The notes under the pieces are model-generated. The model searched no databases, was not told the origin of the DNA, and saw only the letters and a list, made by a program, of their open reading frames with translations. From Mesostigma viride (lineage: Eukaryota; Streptophyta; Mesostigmatophyceae; Mesostigmatales; Mesostigmataceae), in assembly GCA_009746045.1 (NCBI GenBank), contig RPFO01000403.1, positions 1-64,000 on the forward strand: a stretch of 64,000 bases of DNA. The letters run 5' to 3'. Shown here one piece after another: positions 35,586 to 46,589 of the stretch (positions are counted from its first letter, which is position 1; each line of letters starts with the position of its first letter). Both the position numbers and the translations under genes were made by a program.

Positions 35586-36756
35586 TGTCCGTAATGCGTG
35601 CTCTCAGCTGGATAAGTTGCCAGTGCATGTTGAATATCAGCCTGGCCAGAGTGCAGAGGGTAGGTATTGATAGCTCATTTGTCCTTCTGGTGCTCTAGTA
35701 TGCATAAAGAAAAGATCTAGCATGCGAAAAGAATAGAGCTATCTGCCAATTAAAGTGGCCATGGCATTTTATGGAGCGAGGCCCGACACGCTAATCAATG
35801 CCAGACTCTGATGTGTCGGTGAATATCCCGTTCCGTGCTCCGTGTGGAACTTCTGGGAACCGTGTCCCAGGTTCTGCTATGCTAGGTTTTAGCAAGCGTG
35901 TAGAATCAATAAACTTAAAATGTGCTCCCATTGGATTCAAGTCGCTACATCATTTTTTGAGGGTGCAGCCATTGTGTGTTTTCATCTTGAAGTTACTGCC
36001 ATGAGGTTATGAAAGACACCATCCCCAAGGCGGTGGGGGAAACGCAGTGATTTGGCAAACACAGTGATTCGGGCCTGGCGCCCGCACCCCGGCAACTAGC
36101 TGTTAGATAGTCCCTCCATCTTCACCTCCGTCTCCGCATTATTAAGGATTTATGCCAACGTGACGCAGTATACATGTTTATCAATTTGATTTATCTTGAG
36201 ACGCATGCATGTGTGTTCCTCAGCGCAAGAGCCAGGAGCCTTGTCCTGGCACCAAATGATTGACTTGACCGCGCTGTCAATGAATAGAGAACATGTGTGT
36301 GCAAGGCCCATAATTATCAATCAGACAACTCATATACAATACTAGGATATCAAATTTAAGTGAGACAACTTAATTAATTAATCTCTCTGTCTTTTTTTTA
36401 CTGACTAGGTTGTCCCCAGTTTACAAATTAACAAAATTAACAAATTAACGCCGGCGGACTACCTGCGGACTGCTCTACGTGGAGTCTCCGGGCTACAAGT
36501 TGCGTACTTGACCAAACTCAGCCGTAGAGGCCGCCGCACCAATTTTTACTTCTTTTCGTCACATGGCTTGCGTTGGGTTCATCGACGAGCATCGACGCTC
36601 ATCGACGGTGCAATCTGACGGCGGAGAATAAGTTCGCCACAGCACAGCGCGACGCAAGGGCTAAGATCCGACAACGTGACATGCAAAGCTTTAGACCGCA
36701 TCGCTAACCGGAAATTCCGTCCAACACCGTCGTACAGTACTGCCAGTCGACCGCAC
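35586..36756. other. Downstream of reductase, nothing recognised
   Basis: 3' flank of the reductase gene. Mixed AT-rich sequence; no gene supported. Confidence 0.4.
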
Positions 36757-36962
36757 CTCTGCCTCTTAACCGTCGAATGCGCAATCGATCTAGAAAGTAG
36801 AAACGTCTCCGCGACACTTCCGCGATTTCAGTACATGCCGTCACCCTTGACAGTTGTCGTACAATACTGCAAATTTACGCCAATAGAAACTCGCCTGCAA
36901 ACATATATCTCGATAGAGGCATGCGTCTTATTTAATTTCAAGGTACCTCTTAATTAATCTCG
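36757..36962 (+). repeat. Direct repeat, copy 1 (about 200 bp)
   Basis: Shares cgtcgaatgcgcaatcgatc, gatttcagtacatgccgtca and aaggtacctcttaattaatc with 37073-37263. Copy 2 lacks about 15 bases. Confidence 0.85.
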
Positions 36963-36965
36963 CCC

Positions 36966-37060
36966 TCCCGTTGTAACACCGTCCCCCCGTTGTAACACCG
37001 TCCCCCCCCCCCATAAATGCGTCCCCCCCCCCTTGTAACACCGTCCCCCCCCACGTACAG
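36966..37060. repeat. C-rich short repeats
   Basis: Repeated gttgtaacaccgtccccccc units lying between the two direct-repeat copies. Confidence 0.75.
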
Positions 37061-37072
37061 TACTTTCAACCG

Positions 37073-37263
37073 CAGCTCTGCCTTTTAACCGTCGAATGCG
37101 CAATCGATCTAGAAAGTATCCGCGATTTCAGTACATGCCGTCACCCTTGACAGTTGTCGTACAATACTACAAATTAACGCCAATAGAAACTCGCCTCCAA
37201 ACATATATCTCGATAGAGGTATGCGTCTTATTTAATTTCAAGGTACCTCTTAATTAATCTCGG
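37073..37263 (+). repeat. Direct repeat, copy 2 (about 190 bp)
   Basis: Partner of 36757-36962. Confidence 0.85.
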
Positions 37264-37311
37264 CCCCCGCCTTCCGCTAATTTGCTAATTTGCTAAATTT
37301 GCTAAAAAAGA

Positions 37312-37350
37312 GCCAATTTTACCCCGACTAATTAATTAATTAATTAATTA
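37312..37350 (+). repeat. Second copy of the GCCAATTTTACCCCGACT end
   Basis: Same 18 bases as at 17019, followed here by a (TTAA)n tail. Confidence 0.5.
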
Positions 37351-37857
37351 ATAGACACGTGACTGCGTCACGTGAGCATAAGTCCTCAGTGGGAGGGGAA
37401 CATGGGATTAATTAATTAATTAATTAATTATCAACATCACTCCGTTGGGAGTAGATGTAGCACATAGCCCTGAGAAGGGGCATATGGCTTTTAATACATT
37501 CTAGGCTACTTCATGCAAGGGTCGGAATGTAAGCTACCCCTGCTCTAGGTGCACCAGGGCACCTGCACCCTCATGGTCTATCACGCTATGCCCGGGTAAG
37601 GGGGGAGCATGCCTGTGAGGGGGAAGATCATCAAGGCTATACAAAAACTAGAGCGTGGCATCTCAGCAGAGAGCAGCTCTCTGCCGTGGGCACAGCATAA
37701 CTAAATAAAACTAGGCATCATCGGGGGTGTGGCACATCATAGGCACACATGTACATGGTTAAATAATGCTCGTGGCTCAGCTGGTATAGTGCCTGTAGGA
37801 GGCGTACATGTACATGGCCACGGTCTATCTATTCCACACTACTACTGCTGTATTCCC

Positions 37858-38525
37858 CTAAGCTGGGGCGTCTGGAGTCGCGGGGGCCGCGGGGGTCGCC
37901 TGCCAGGGCTTGTGGCCGACGTAGATGGCCGCCCCCTTCCAGTACACCGGCTGCCCCGCCTTGGTCTGCCGGAGCTGGAGGTAGGTCGGCCATAGCTCCC
38001 GTCGCCGTTGTTGCTGCGCCAGGGTCAAGTCGTCGTCAATGGTGAAGAGAGTCTTCTCGAGCCGCTTGCGGCGTCGGAGAAAAGAAATCTTGTCCGCCGG
38101 GGTCTTAAAGGTGAGAAGGAGCGGGGGCGCCCCTGCCTTACCCCGCGCGCGGGGAAGGCGGTGGGCGACCAGGTCGATCTCACCATTAAGACCCATGCGA
38201 CCAAGGATTTCTCTAGCTCTCAAACGCACGCGTAAGCTTCTCGGAATTCTCACCTTCCTCCATGTCGAAGTTCTTGACAATGACGTTGAGGCTGCGCTTG
38301 GCGAGCTCGGCCTCCTCGCGGAGGTCAAGCATCTGCCGTTGAAGCTGGGCTGCGACGGCGGAGATGGTGGAGGTGGTGTGTTGCTTAAGCATGTCCGCCC
38401 AGGTGGTGATGGGAGGAGCATCGCCGGCCAGGCCAGCCGGGGCTGGCTTGGCGGCAATGTCCTTCACCGCCTGGGCGGTGAGGCCTGCGGTGTTCTGCAG
38501 AACCTCGATAGAGATGGCGTTGTCC
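37858..38525 (-). pseudogene. ORF1-like protein, C-terminal part (E1)
   Basis: Contains the domain shared by all copies: LPRARGKAG, LLLTFKTPADK, FLRRRKRL, IDDDLTLAQQQRRRELWP, and KGAAIYVGHKPWQ. The layout (basic/RRM-like region, then a DDLTLAQQ..R..L.P motif) resembles the C-terminal domain of L1-type ORF1 proteins. An AGCT insertion near 38211 relative to E7 shifts the frame. The upstream part (LREEAELAKRSLNVIVKNF) is in the neighbouring frame. Confidence 0.75.
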
Positions 38526-38530
38526 TTAAG

Positions 38531-39978
38531 ACAACACAGTACAGGCGCTCTTCGCTACTCGCCGACTGGTGGAGGAACTGCAACGCCTTCAGCCTGCATG
38601 GTGAGTCCCCTTTGCACCTTGTGCTGGTGGACTTCATCAAAGCCTTCGATTCGGTTTTCTGGCCTGCGCTTTGGGACATCCTCGAGTTGTTCCGGATCCC
38701 CCGCCCCCTGATTGCTGTCATCCGCAACCTGTATGAAGGGTCCACCACTTCGGTGCGCACTTCTTACGGGACCACGCCCCCATGCCCTTTACAGAAGGGT
38801 GTGTGGCAGGGCTGCGTGCTGTCGCCCTACCTGTTCATTATTGTTGTCGACTACGTAATGATTCAGGCGCGCAAGCGATTTGCCCGCATCGTGGGCAGGG
38901 AACCAGGAGTGCAGGTTGCTAACAAATTCTGGCATGGCGGTGCGGACACGGAGATATTCGGCTAGCAGACATCATTTACGCAGACGACACCACCCTCTTT
39001 GAGGACACTGAGCACGTGCAGACATGGCTTGACTGCCTGGCTCTCGAGGCCCGGGCAGTGGGGCTTGAGGTCAGCAAGAAGACAGAGGCCCTGGCGGTTG
39101 GGCTCACCACCTCAGCGCCGCCCCTCTATCTCCTAGACGGCTCTCGAGTCCTGTATCGGGACCGCGTTAAGCTGCTGGGCAGCCTGCTCCCTAGCTGCGA
39201 GGCGGATGTGGACCACCGCATCTCCCTCGCCTGGCACGCTTTACGCCAGTACCGGGCCCTGTGGCGCAAGCCCCTGGGCAAGATCGAGAAACAGGACCTG
39301 TTCAAGGTCCTCGTCCTTCCTGTTCTCACGTATGGCGCCGAGACGTGGACCCTCACCGCCGACCTGGCCCGCAAGCTGGACGGCGCGGTCACCAGCATGC
39401 TGCGTTCCATTTTCAGAGTAGGATATGCTGCCCATGTCCGCAATGAGGACCTGTACCAGGGCATGCCCTATATCACCAGCACGCCGCCTACAGCTAGTAG
39501 GGCACCTAGCTCGCACCAACCAGGTAGACACCTCACGTGGCCCCCCCGCAGGACTGCGACCAGCCCAGCCTGGCCGGCACCTCCTGACGTGGGCTGGGCC
39601 CAGTGATGTTAGACGCCGCAAGGCCCGCACCTTCAAAGAACAGCTAGTAGAGGACATGGGGGGCCTAGGCCTCTCCGTGATTTGGAAGAAGATGATGGAC
39701 AAGGCCAAGTGGGCCCAGGTCATAGAGGACAACGAGCCCCCCCCAGTGGGGAAGCGCCCGCGTGTGCAATCCCGCGGGAGGCACGCTAGATAGCTCCCCC
39801 TAGGGCAGCGTGCAGCTGCCTAGATAGATGTTGTAGTTAGAATGTTGTTAGATAGATGTAGTATGTAGCCAATGTAGATAGATTAGACCGGTAGGAATGT
39901 GTGCACCCATCCATCCATCCATCGGGGTTAATGCTCCGTGACTCCCCAACGGGAGCACGAGTCTAATTAATTAATTCA
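38531..39978 (+). mobile_element. N1: truncated RT-LINE nested in E1
   Basis: Inserted on the plus strand into E1 at CCTTAAG, with TTAAG present on both sides (38526-38530 and 39979-39983). The uninterrupted site is preserved in E7 near 55965. It carries RT domains, a C-terminal region, ATCC repeats, a CAAC-loop hairpin near 39938-39960 and a TTAA tail. The 5' part, including any endonuclease, is absent. Confidence 0.9.
38540..39793 (+). pseudogene. Reverse transcriptase fragment (N1)
   Basis: Reads LVDFIKAFDSVFW, IRNLYEGSTTSVRT, WQGCVLSPYLFIIVVDYVM, then after a shift near 38955 IIYADDTTLFED with the catalytic ADD. It continues SKKTEALAVGL, VLTYGAETWTL and LDGAVTSMLRSIFRVGY, and after another shift LQLVGHLARTNQV and a tail ending VGKRPRVQSRGRHAR. 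These are RT palm and thumb motifs of non-LTR elements. Two frameshifts and 5' truncation make it inactive. Confidence 0.88.
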
Positions 39979-39983
39979 TTAAG

Positions 39984-40732
39984 ACGCTGGTCGATGTCGC
40001 GGAGCTGGGCGGTGATGGAGTCGGTGGAGGCGGAGGGGGGGGGGGCGGAGGTGGAGGGCGGCGGTGGCGGTGGGGAATCATGGTGGGGAGCTCAGCAGCC
40101 AGCGTGCCGCCAATTGCCGCCACATCTGCAGCAATGGGCGTCACGTGCTGTGAGAGGGCGGCGTGGAGGTGGTGGACGAAGGTGGATTCGGTAGTGGGGG
40201 CGGGGTGCAGAAGGTCCTCGGCCGAGCGCTTAGTGAGGGTAAAGAGAGCTGCGAGCTGAAGGCGGGGGCGAGACCAGCCAGCCAGGTTGGTCGACGAGTC
40301 TGAGACGCGGTGGGAATACCGGCCGTCAGGCGTCAGCTCCGTTGCGGAAAAGCTGGGTGTGGAAATTGAGTTGCTGGCACAGGGCCATGCAGCAGTGAGG
40401 CGTGTGACCCGTAAAACACGAGCTCCAGTATCTTGATGGGTGGCATGTCGAATAAGGCAGGCCTGTTGGCGTCGAAGGTGGTAAAGAGCCTGTCGACGTC
40501 AAAATCACGCTCAGACCAGCCAGGTTCGCCTGGGCGACTGCCGGCGCTTTGGGTCAGGCGAGGCAGAGGGCGAGGAGAGCCCGGGAGGGTTCTGGGCGAC
40601 CACCAGTGCGCGACTAGTGTCACCATTGCCTTGATCCGGCCCTGATGGCGAAGCTGCAGCCGGAGCTGCAGACGTATTTTCATTGCCGAGCGCAGCCGTC
40701 AGGCTGCGTTGCGTCGATGGGCGTTTGCTCAT
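39984..40732 (-). pseudogene. ORF1-like protein, N-terminal part (E1)
   Basis: Starts at 40732 with the Ala/Ser/Pro-rich leader seen in the intact copy at 62820 (TQRSLTAALGNENTSAAPAA). It is frameshifted after about 70 codons, and further pieces appear in other frames down to the N1 insertion point. Confidence 0.7.
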
Positions 40733-40920
40733 CGTATATATTTGCGTAATAGCGTCGGAAAATTATATCAGCATGTGCGTCTTAGAAAGACTAAGCGATT
40801 GTGATATTCACGACTAAATTCGGTGCTCAAACGTGAAAGTTATGAGCGCCGCCGTCAGCCATGGCTATCTCGTGGCTTTTTGTTTTTTTTTGGCATAATG
40901 GGAACATGGGATGGAATCGA

Positions 40921-41220
40921 TTAATTAATTAATTAGAACATAGCTCCGTGGGGAGCATATGTAACACATAGCCCTGAGAAAGGGGCATCTATGGGTTTGT
41001 CGGGGTTAATGCTCCGTGACTCCCCAACGGGAGCACGAGTCTAATTAATTAATTAATTAATTAATTAATTAATTAATTAATTAATTGATTAATTAATTAA
41101 TTAATTAATTAATTAATTAATTAATTAATGGGTTTGTAATACCATCAGGGCGACAACCTGCAGGTGTAGGATGTACAACTATCACCTGCTCTGGGTGCAC
41201 AAGGTGCACCTGCACCGCCA
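40921..41220 (-). mobile_element. 5'-truncated 3' end of an ORF1-type element
   Basis: A (TTAA)n tail at 40921-40936, then the hairpin (ACATAtGCTCC-CCAC-GGAGCTATGT on the minus strand) and part of the 3' UTR. It is interrupted by a 128-bp insertion at 41000-41127. Confidence 0.75.
41000..41127 (+). mobile_element. Very short 3' fragment of N1-type LINE with TTAA tail
   Basis: Only the last about 45 bases of the N1 family (hairpin CTCCC-CAAC-GGGAG flanked by CGTG/CACG) plus a long (TTAA)n. Flanked by ATGGGTTTG on both sides (40991-40999 and 41128-41136), a 9-bp target duplication. Confidence 0.85.
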
Positions 41221-41221
41221 T

Positions 41222-42180
41222 GATTAATTAATTAATTAATTAATTAGACTCGTGCTCCCGTTGGGGAGTCACGGAGCATTAACCCCGATGGATGGATGGA
41301 TGGGTGCAAACAGTCCTACCGGTCTAATCTATCTACATCAGCTACCTACGACATCGATCTAACAGCATTCTAACTACAACATCTATCTAGACAGCCTAAC
41401 GATGCCCTAGGGGAGCTGTCTGGCGTGCCTCCCACGGGTTCGCACACGCGGGCGCTTCCCCACAGGGGGCCGGGGGCTCGTTGTCCTCTAAGACCTGGGC
41501 CCACTTGGCCTTGTCCATCATCTTCTTCCAAATCACGGAGAGGCCTAGGCCCCCCATGTCCTCTACTAGCTGTTCTTTGAAGGTGCGGGCCTTGCGGCGT
41601 CTAACATCGAGGGGGCCCGGCCCACGTCAGGAGCTAGGTGCCGCGGGCAGGCTGAGCTGGTCGCAGTCCTGCGGGGGGGCCACGTGAGGTGTCTACCTGG
41701 TTGGTGCGAGCTAGGTGCCCTACTAGCTGCAGGCGCCGCTAGTGCTGGTGATATATGGCATGCCCTGTTACAGGTCCTCATTGCGGACATGAGCAGCATA
41801 TCCTATACTCTGAAAATGGAACGCAGCATGTTGGTGACCGCGCCGTCCAGCTTGCGGGCCAGGTCGGCGGTGAGGGTCCACGTCTCGGCCCCATACGTGA
41901 GAACAGGAAGGACGAGGACCTTGAACAGGTCCTGTTTCTCGATCTTGCCCAGGGGCTTGCGCCACAGGGCCCGGTACTGGCGTAAAGCGTGCCAGGCGAG
42001 GGAGATGCGATGGTCCACATCGACCTCGCAGCTGGGGAGCAGGCTGCCCAGCAGCTTGACGCGGTCCCGATACAGGACTTGAGAGCCGTCGAGGAGATAG
42101 AGGGGTGGCGGTGAGTGGGTGAGCCCAATCGCCAGGGCCTCTGTCTTCTGATCGAGCCCAACCGCCATGATGGTTCATGC
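41222..42180 (-). mobile_element. 5'-truncated N1-type LINE, minus strand
   Basis: TTAA tail and hairpin at the left end, then on the minus strand the C-terminal RT region: LLDGSQVLYRDRVKLLGSLL, ISLAWHALRQYRALWRKPLG, VLTYGAETWTLTADLARKL and LRSIFRV, in one frame from 42168 to 41803. The last part is shifted. It matches N1 closely. Confidence 0.85.
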
Positions 42181-42548
42181 CTCCTAATCGAGCTCACACA
42201 GGGCGGCTTGGGGAGAGGGCCTAGAGCGCCTGCATGACATATGCAGGGGTGGAAGATATATATGGCTATGCCTTGTGCAGCTGGCGTAATCCTTGGATGT
42301 CCGTGTCAGATTACTATTAATTTCTTCAGGGTTATTCTCCCAGTTATCGGGTTTTTCCTTATGTTGCGCATGCCCATCTCACCTCCGTAATCTATCATTC
42401 TCAATGAATATATATTAATAATATAATTACTTACAGCAGAGTGAAATCACTCAAACCAAAGCAAACGCCCAGCTATAAATTTCTATACAGAGCCATGTCA
42501 AATCTCTATACTACGATAAGACCAATGGAAACTCCTAACGAGAGGAAC
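42181..42548. other. Spacer, nothing recognised
   Basis: AT-rich, no gene. Confidence 0.4.
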
Positions 42549-45290
42549 CTAATAGCCCTGCTGCACCGCAAAATCAGCCCGCGTACGGCGGAGCATGATG
42601 TCAGCCATGGCCCGAGTCAGCGCCACCGACAAGCGCTGACGCCAATATGACGTCCAGGTCCGCGCCGACCATGAGGCCCGCTGGCCCTCCAGGTCCAGCC
42701 GGTCCTCCCGGAGCCGGCAACACTCCTTGAAGAAGGCGGAGGTCAGGGGCCCCATGGCCCCAAACTCCTCCAGGACAAAGGGCACCACACGATGGTGCCC
42801 GACGTCGCCGTAGGCCAGGAGCTTGGCCCGCTCCGCCCGGTCCGCCGTGTAACCTGCCGTGAGGGAGGCCCCAGCCACGTGGCTAAGAGCCAAGGGCCGC
42901 GCCACCGAAACGTCGATAAGCAGATGCCGGCCAGGCGGCCACCCCCCTCAAAGTCCAGCACCACGATGTCAGGCCGGTGGTTGGGGGAATAGAAGGCAGC
43001 GCCATCCGCATCCTCGGACCGGATGTTCGCGTCACTGGGGGAAAACCGACCGAATCATGGCGAGCACCACCGTCAGGAGGACAGTGTGCAAATACAAATA
43101 CCAATTCTGATTCTGTTGGCCCCCCATGCAGGAAAGGTAGTGAGTCCCCGTGGGATCCAGCGGCTGCCCACAGCTACCACAAGGCCGCCCGGCCGGAACA
43201 AGAGGCTGCGGGGCAAATAGCTGGTGCCGGAGCGCCACCGAGTAGTGGCTGGGAGCCAAGGCGAATGGGGGGGCCATGGGAAGAGCACGAAGGTACGCCG
43301 AGCCCACACTCCGCAAGGAAAGCGAGAACAGCCATGCAAGCACGTCCCTGGGCGTTGAGGTCCGCGAAAAGAGCAATCCAATCAGCCGTGTGCAGAATAC
43401 CCGCGTAGGTTTTCCATGGTGTTTATCGATGACGCGAGCAGGGAATGCGGCGGGAGATTGAACGGAGGCGACCGAGGGAGTGCCGCGAGGGAGGTGGCGC
43501 TGTACCGCCTGAGCGGCACGGACGGGAGAACAGGCCTGCTGGATCTCAGCATAGGCCTCCTGGATGGCAGTGACGAAGGGCAAAGGGTTGCTGGGGTCCA
43601 GGAGGTCAGGCGCTGCCGTTGCCAAAAGGGGCAGGAGCCGGCAGCTTTCCGCCCACGACTGAGCGACGGAGCCCAAAAATGCTGCTGGGGCCAGCCGGGC
43701 GGCACGAGTCAGACCACAGCCACCCATCCGTGCAGGCAGGGAGGCAATGCGAATAGCATGTGGCGGGAGGTCGGGGCCCGGGACCAGCTGCGCCAAGGCC
43801 GACTGGATGCGTTCGTCGTGGCCCTCGGCGGCCACTGAGCCGGACCTGAGCCGGAAGAGCGCCCCGGAGCCAGTGAACGACGCGAGGGTGAGCGCAAAAC
43901 CACAGAAGCAGACCCTTGGTCTGCGAATCATGAAGGCGCGCAATCAAGGGCAGTACCTCAGTGCGTGCCTCGAGGGCGGCCCGCAGAGCATCGATGACAA
44001 ACGCGGGGTCGCCAACCGGAACGCCGAGGACATCCAACCCATGGAGGCGCTCGTCCCAGCCCAAGAGCTGGGGCGGTCAAAGCCGGAGCAATCACCTTGG
44101 GGCGAGTACACCGCGCACAGTCTTGGCCAGGGTCAACTGGAGGTTGATGTCGGCCACCGCGGTCTGCAGTGCCAGCAGAGCCGCGGTGGTGTCCGGCACA
44201 GGGCCCAGAAGGTAGATATCATCCAAGTAGGCCTGAATAGCGACCGCCGGGTGGGCAGCATGGACCGCTTGGAGGCAACCCTGGAGGGGGGCGGCAAAGT
44301 ACAGGGGTCCCAGGGGGTCCCCTTGCTGGGTGCCCGACCGCGACAGCAGGCCGCCGCGAGTGCCGTCCTCCATGATGTGAACCAGTTGGCCGGGCTGGCC
44401 GTAGCACAGTCACACGGCTGTCCAAGCGTACAAGTCCTCGAAGGACTCCATGACGGCCGCAAACATGCTGGCGCGGGACAGACTGTTGAACGCGTTGTGG
44501 CAGTCGACCTTGACGACAGCGTGGGTGGGGTGGGCCTCGAGGTAGGCCTGCACCGAATGGATGAGGATATCCGCCCCGCCTGGAGTCGTCACCCCCAGCT
44601 GGGCCGCCACCGAGGTCTCACCCGCTGCGAGGGGCGGGCAGAAAAAGGCACGGAGCTCGGGCGCCTTTTGGCGGCAGATCACTTTGCCCACGAGCTTGCG
44701 GAGCACCTCACCGCAGGCGATCGGGCGCACCTTGCCCTCGGGGGGGGCAAGACACCCTTGAGCAGAGCGAGGAGGCGAGCGCCCGCTAACCACTCGCGCG
44801 CAGCGGGAGGAACGCGACCAGCCGCCAGGTCAATGAGGGTGTCAAAGAGAATGTCCTCGCCCCCATGCCCCACCAGGACCTCCAAGTGCTCGTAGCGCCA
44901 GCCCGACGGCCCGGTAGAGGAAGCCCGCGGGACCGCACGCATCACCTGACCAGGAAGCAGTCGCGGTCCAGCCGGAGGGGGGCCGGCAGGGGGTCCGGCA
45001 CGGGCAGCTGGAAGCCGGGCTCCGCAGGGAGTGAAGAGCCTCCAAGGCCGCCAGGGTAGCCGCATTGGCGGGGGCCAGCTTGGCCATTTCCAAGCGGGTC
45101 ATGGCCCGGCTGAGCTGCCCCTCGCGGACGAGGCGGATGACGTCGGCGGCCACCCGCTCAAAGTTGACCTCCCCCGACAGCCGGGCCGTGCGCGGGGGCG
45201 GCACGCCAAACAGCCCCTCCCAGTCCCCCTGCAGAAAGCGTCGGCAACGGGCAATAACCGCACCCTGGAGGCCGCGCACACCACGCCCTC
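42549..45290 (-). pseudogene. Second RT lineage, decayed, C-terminal nuclease-like region
   Basis: In order on the minus strand, in changing frames: STGPSGWRYEHLEVLVG; EGKVRPIACGEVLRKLVGKV; VVKVDCHNAFNSLSRASM; GTQQGDPLGPLYFAAPLQ; YLDDIYLLG (catalytic DD); MGGCGLTRAARLAPAAFLG; CGSCGQPLDPTGTHYLSC (Cys/His); VLDFEGGGRLAG; and a helical end finishing AVQQGY. RT motifs are clear. The Cys/His motif followed by a VLDF-type strand recalls RT elements with a restriction-like nuclease at the C-terminus, which is my inference. At least six shifts; not functional. It is unrelated at motif level to N1. Confidence 0.8.
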
Positions 45291-45299
45291 AATGAATAT

Positions 45300-46140
45300 A
45301 TATGGCTAGACTATAGCTGGTACATGGCATCTCAGCAGAGAGTAACTCCCTGCATGGGCAAAGCATGACCCGAAATTGCTACGGCTATTGCAAGGGCTGG
45401 TGTGGGCCCATCACGTAGGCATACATGGCCACGTCACTAAGCTTTCTAGTCTACACTACTGCTATATATTCCCTAGGCTGGGGTGGCTGGGGTGGCTGGG
45501 GCGGCAGGGCCCTCCTGCCAGGGCTTGTGGGCGACGTAGATGTCCGCCCCCTTCCAGTAGTCCGGCTTCTGCCCCGCCGTCTGCCGGAGCTGGAGGTAGG
45601 TCGGCCATAGCTCCCGTCGCCGTTGTTGCTGCGTCAAGGTCAAGTCGTCGTCCAGCGTGTAGGAGGTCCCCCCAAGCCGCTTGCGACGCTTGAGGAACTC
45701 CATCTTATCCGCCATGGTGTCAAAGGTGAGGAGCAAGGGGGAGGGGCCGGCCTTACCCCGAGAGCGGGGAAGGCGGGTCACCCCCCGCGGCTTGCCCTTA
45801 CCAGTGAGAGCCATGGGGACAAGGATTTTGTTCTCAAACGCCAGGGCAAGGGTCTCGGAGGTCTCGTCCTGCAGCGGGTAGAAGTGCTTGACTACGACGT
45901 TAAGGCTGCGCTTGTCGAGCTCGGCCTCCTCGTGGAGGTCCAGCGTCTGCTGCTTAAGCTGGGCGGCGATGGCGGAGGTGGTGGTGGTGGTGTGGTTCAT
46001 CAGCTGGCCATGCCATGGCTGCCCAGGTCTGGGTGGGAGGGGCATCGCCGGCAGGGCCAGCAGGGGCTGGCCGGGCGGCGATGTCCCTCCCACCCAGACC
46101 TGGGCATGCAGTGATGCCTGCGGTGTTTTGCAAGCATTCG
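45300..46140 (-). mobile_element. 5'-truncated ORF1-type element
   Basis: The ORF1 C-terminal domain at 45473-46093 (minus) reads LPRSRGKAG, LLLTFDTMADK, LDDDLTLTQQQRRRELWP and KGADIYVAHKPWQ, open over about 200 codons. The left part is the 3' UTR, similar to that of E1 and E7. No TTAA tail is seen at the left end, where it abuts the RT element. Confidence 0.75.
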
Positions 46141-46171
46141 ATGGCTATCTATGGAATGGATTGTGTAAGCT

Positions 46172-46560
46172 ATCTAGGTCCTAGTTACAGGGGTGTGGGC
46201 ACCGCGGCCCGAATCGCTATGAATGCCATACGCGGTCACACGCGGAGCCGGCCCCCACAGACTTGGGGGTGGTCTCCTTCATCACTACTTGCCATCTATC
46301 CTTGCGTACCATCTGCCTCCATATTACAGACAAACCAGGAGGCTGCCCGGGCGTGAGCCCGTCGCGTCTAGTGTAGCACATGTCCATGCCGAGTCTATCA
46401 CGAAAAGTCCACGGGTGGCGGCCCTGCCGCGCGCGGCCTGGGGCACGCCAGGTGAGGACATATCGCCCAGGCTGGGCGGGCTTGGTGCCAGCTAGTCTAT
46501 CTATAATGTATATACCTTATCTGTGCGGGCCAGGTGCCCGGCTAGGCCCAGGCGCCTGTG
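46172..46560 (+). repeat. Dispersed 370-bp repeat, copy S1
   Basis: Shares gaggctgcccgg.cgtgagcccgt, tccacgg.tggc and cgcg.gcggcctggggc.cgcca with 54085-54425 and 54488-54865, all in the same orientation. Confidence 0.75.
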
Positions 46561-46589
46561 CCTAATAATGTGGGAAACGTAGGGCAAAT

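Larger units (their letters stand above)
37409..40899 (-). mobile_element. E1: full-length ORF1-only retroelement (interrupted)
   Basis: Flanked by a perfect 13-bp duplication GGGAACATGGGAT (37396-37408 and 40900-40912). Read on the minus strand it has a 5' UTR, an ORF1 starting at 40732 (MSKRPSTQRSLTAALGNENT), a C-terminal ORF1 domain ending at 37858, a 3' UTR, a CAAC-loop hairpin and a (TTAA)n tail next to the left duplication. An RT fragment is nested at 38531-39978; without it and its duplicated target the element is about 2.04 kb. No RT is encoded by E1 itself. Confidence 0.9.

Noticed and set aside
38039-38965. 308-codon plus-strand frame joining an ORF1-like region to RT
   Set aside because: The left half is the antisense of the E1 ORF1; the true RT begins at the N1 junction near 38531.
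43747-44895. 382-codon plus-strand frame
   Set aside because: Antisense of the RT element, whose motifs read on the minus strand.
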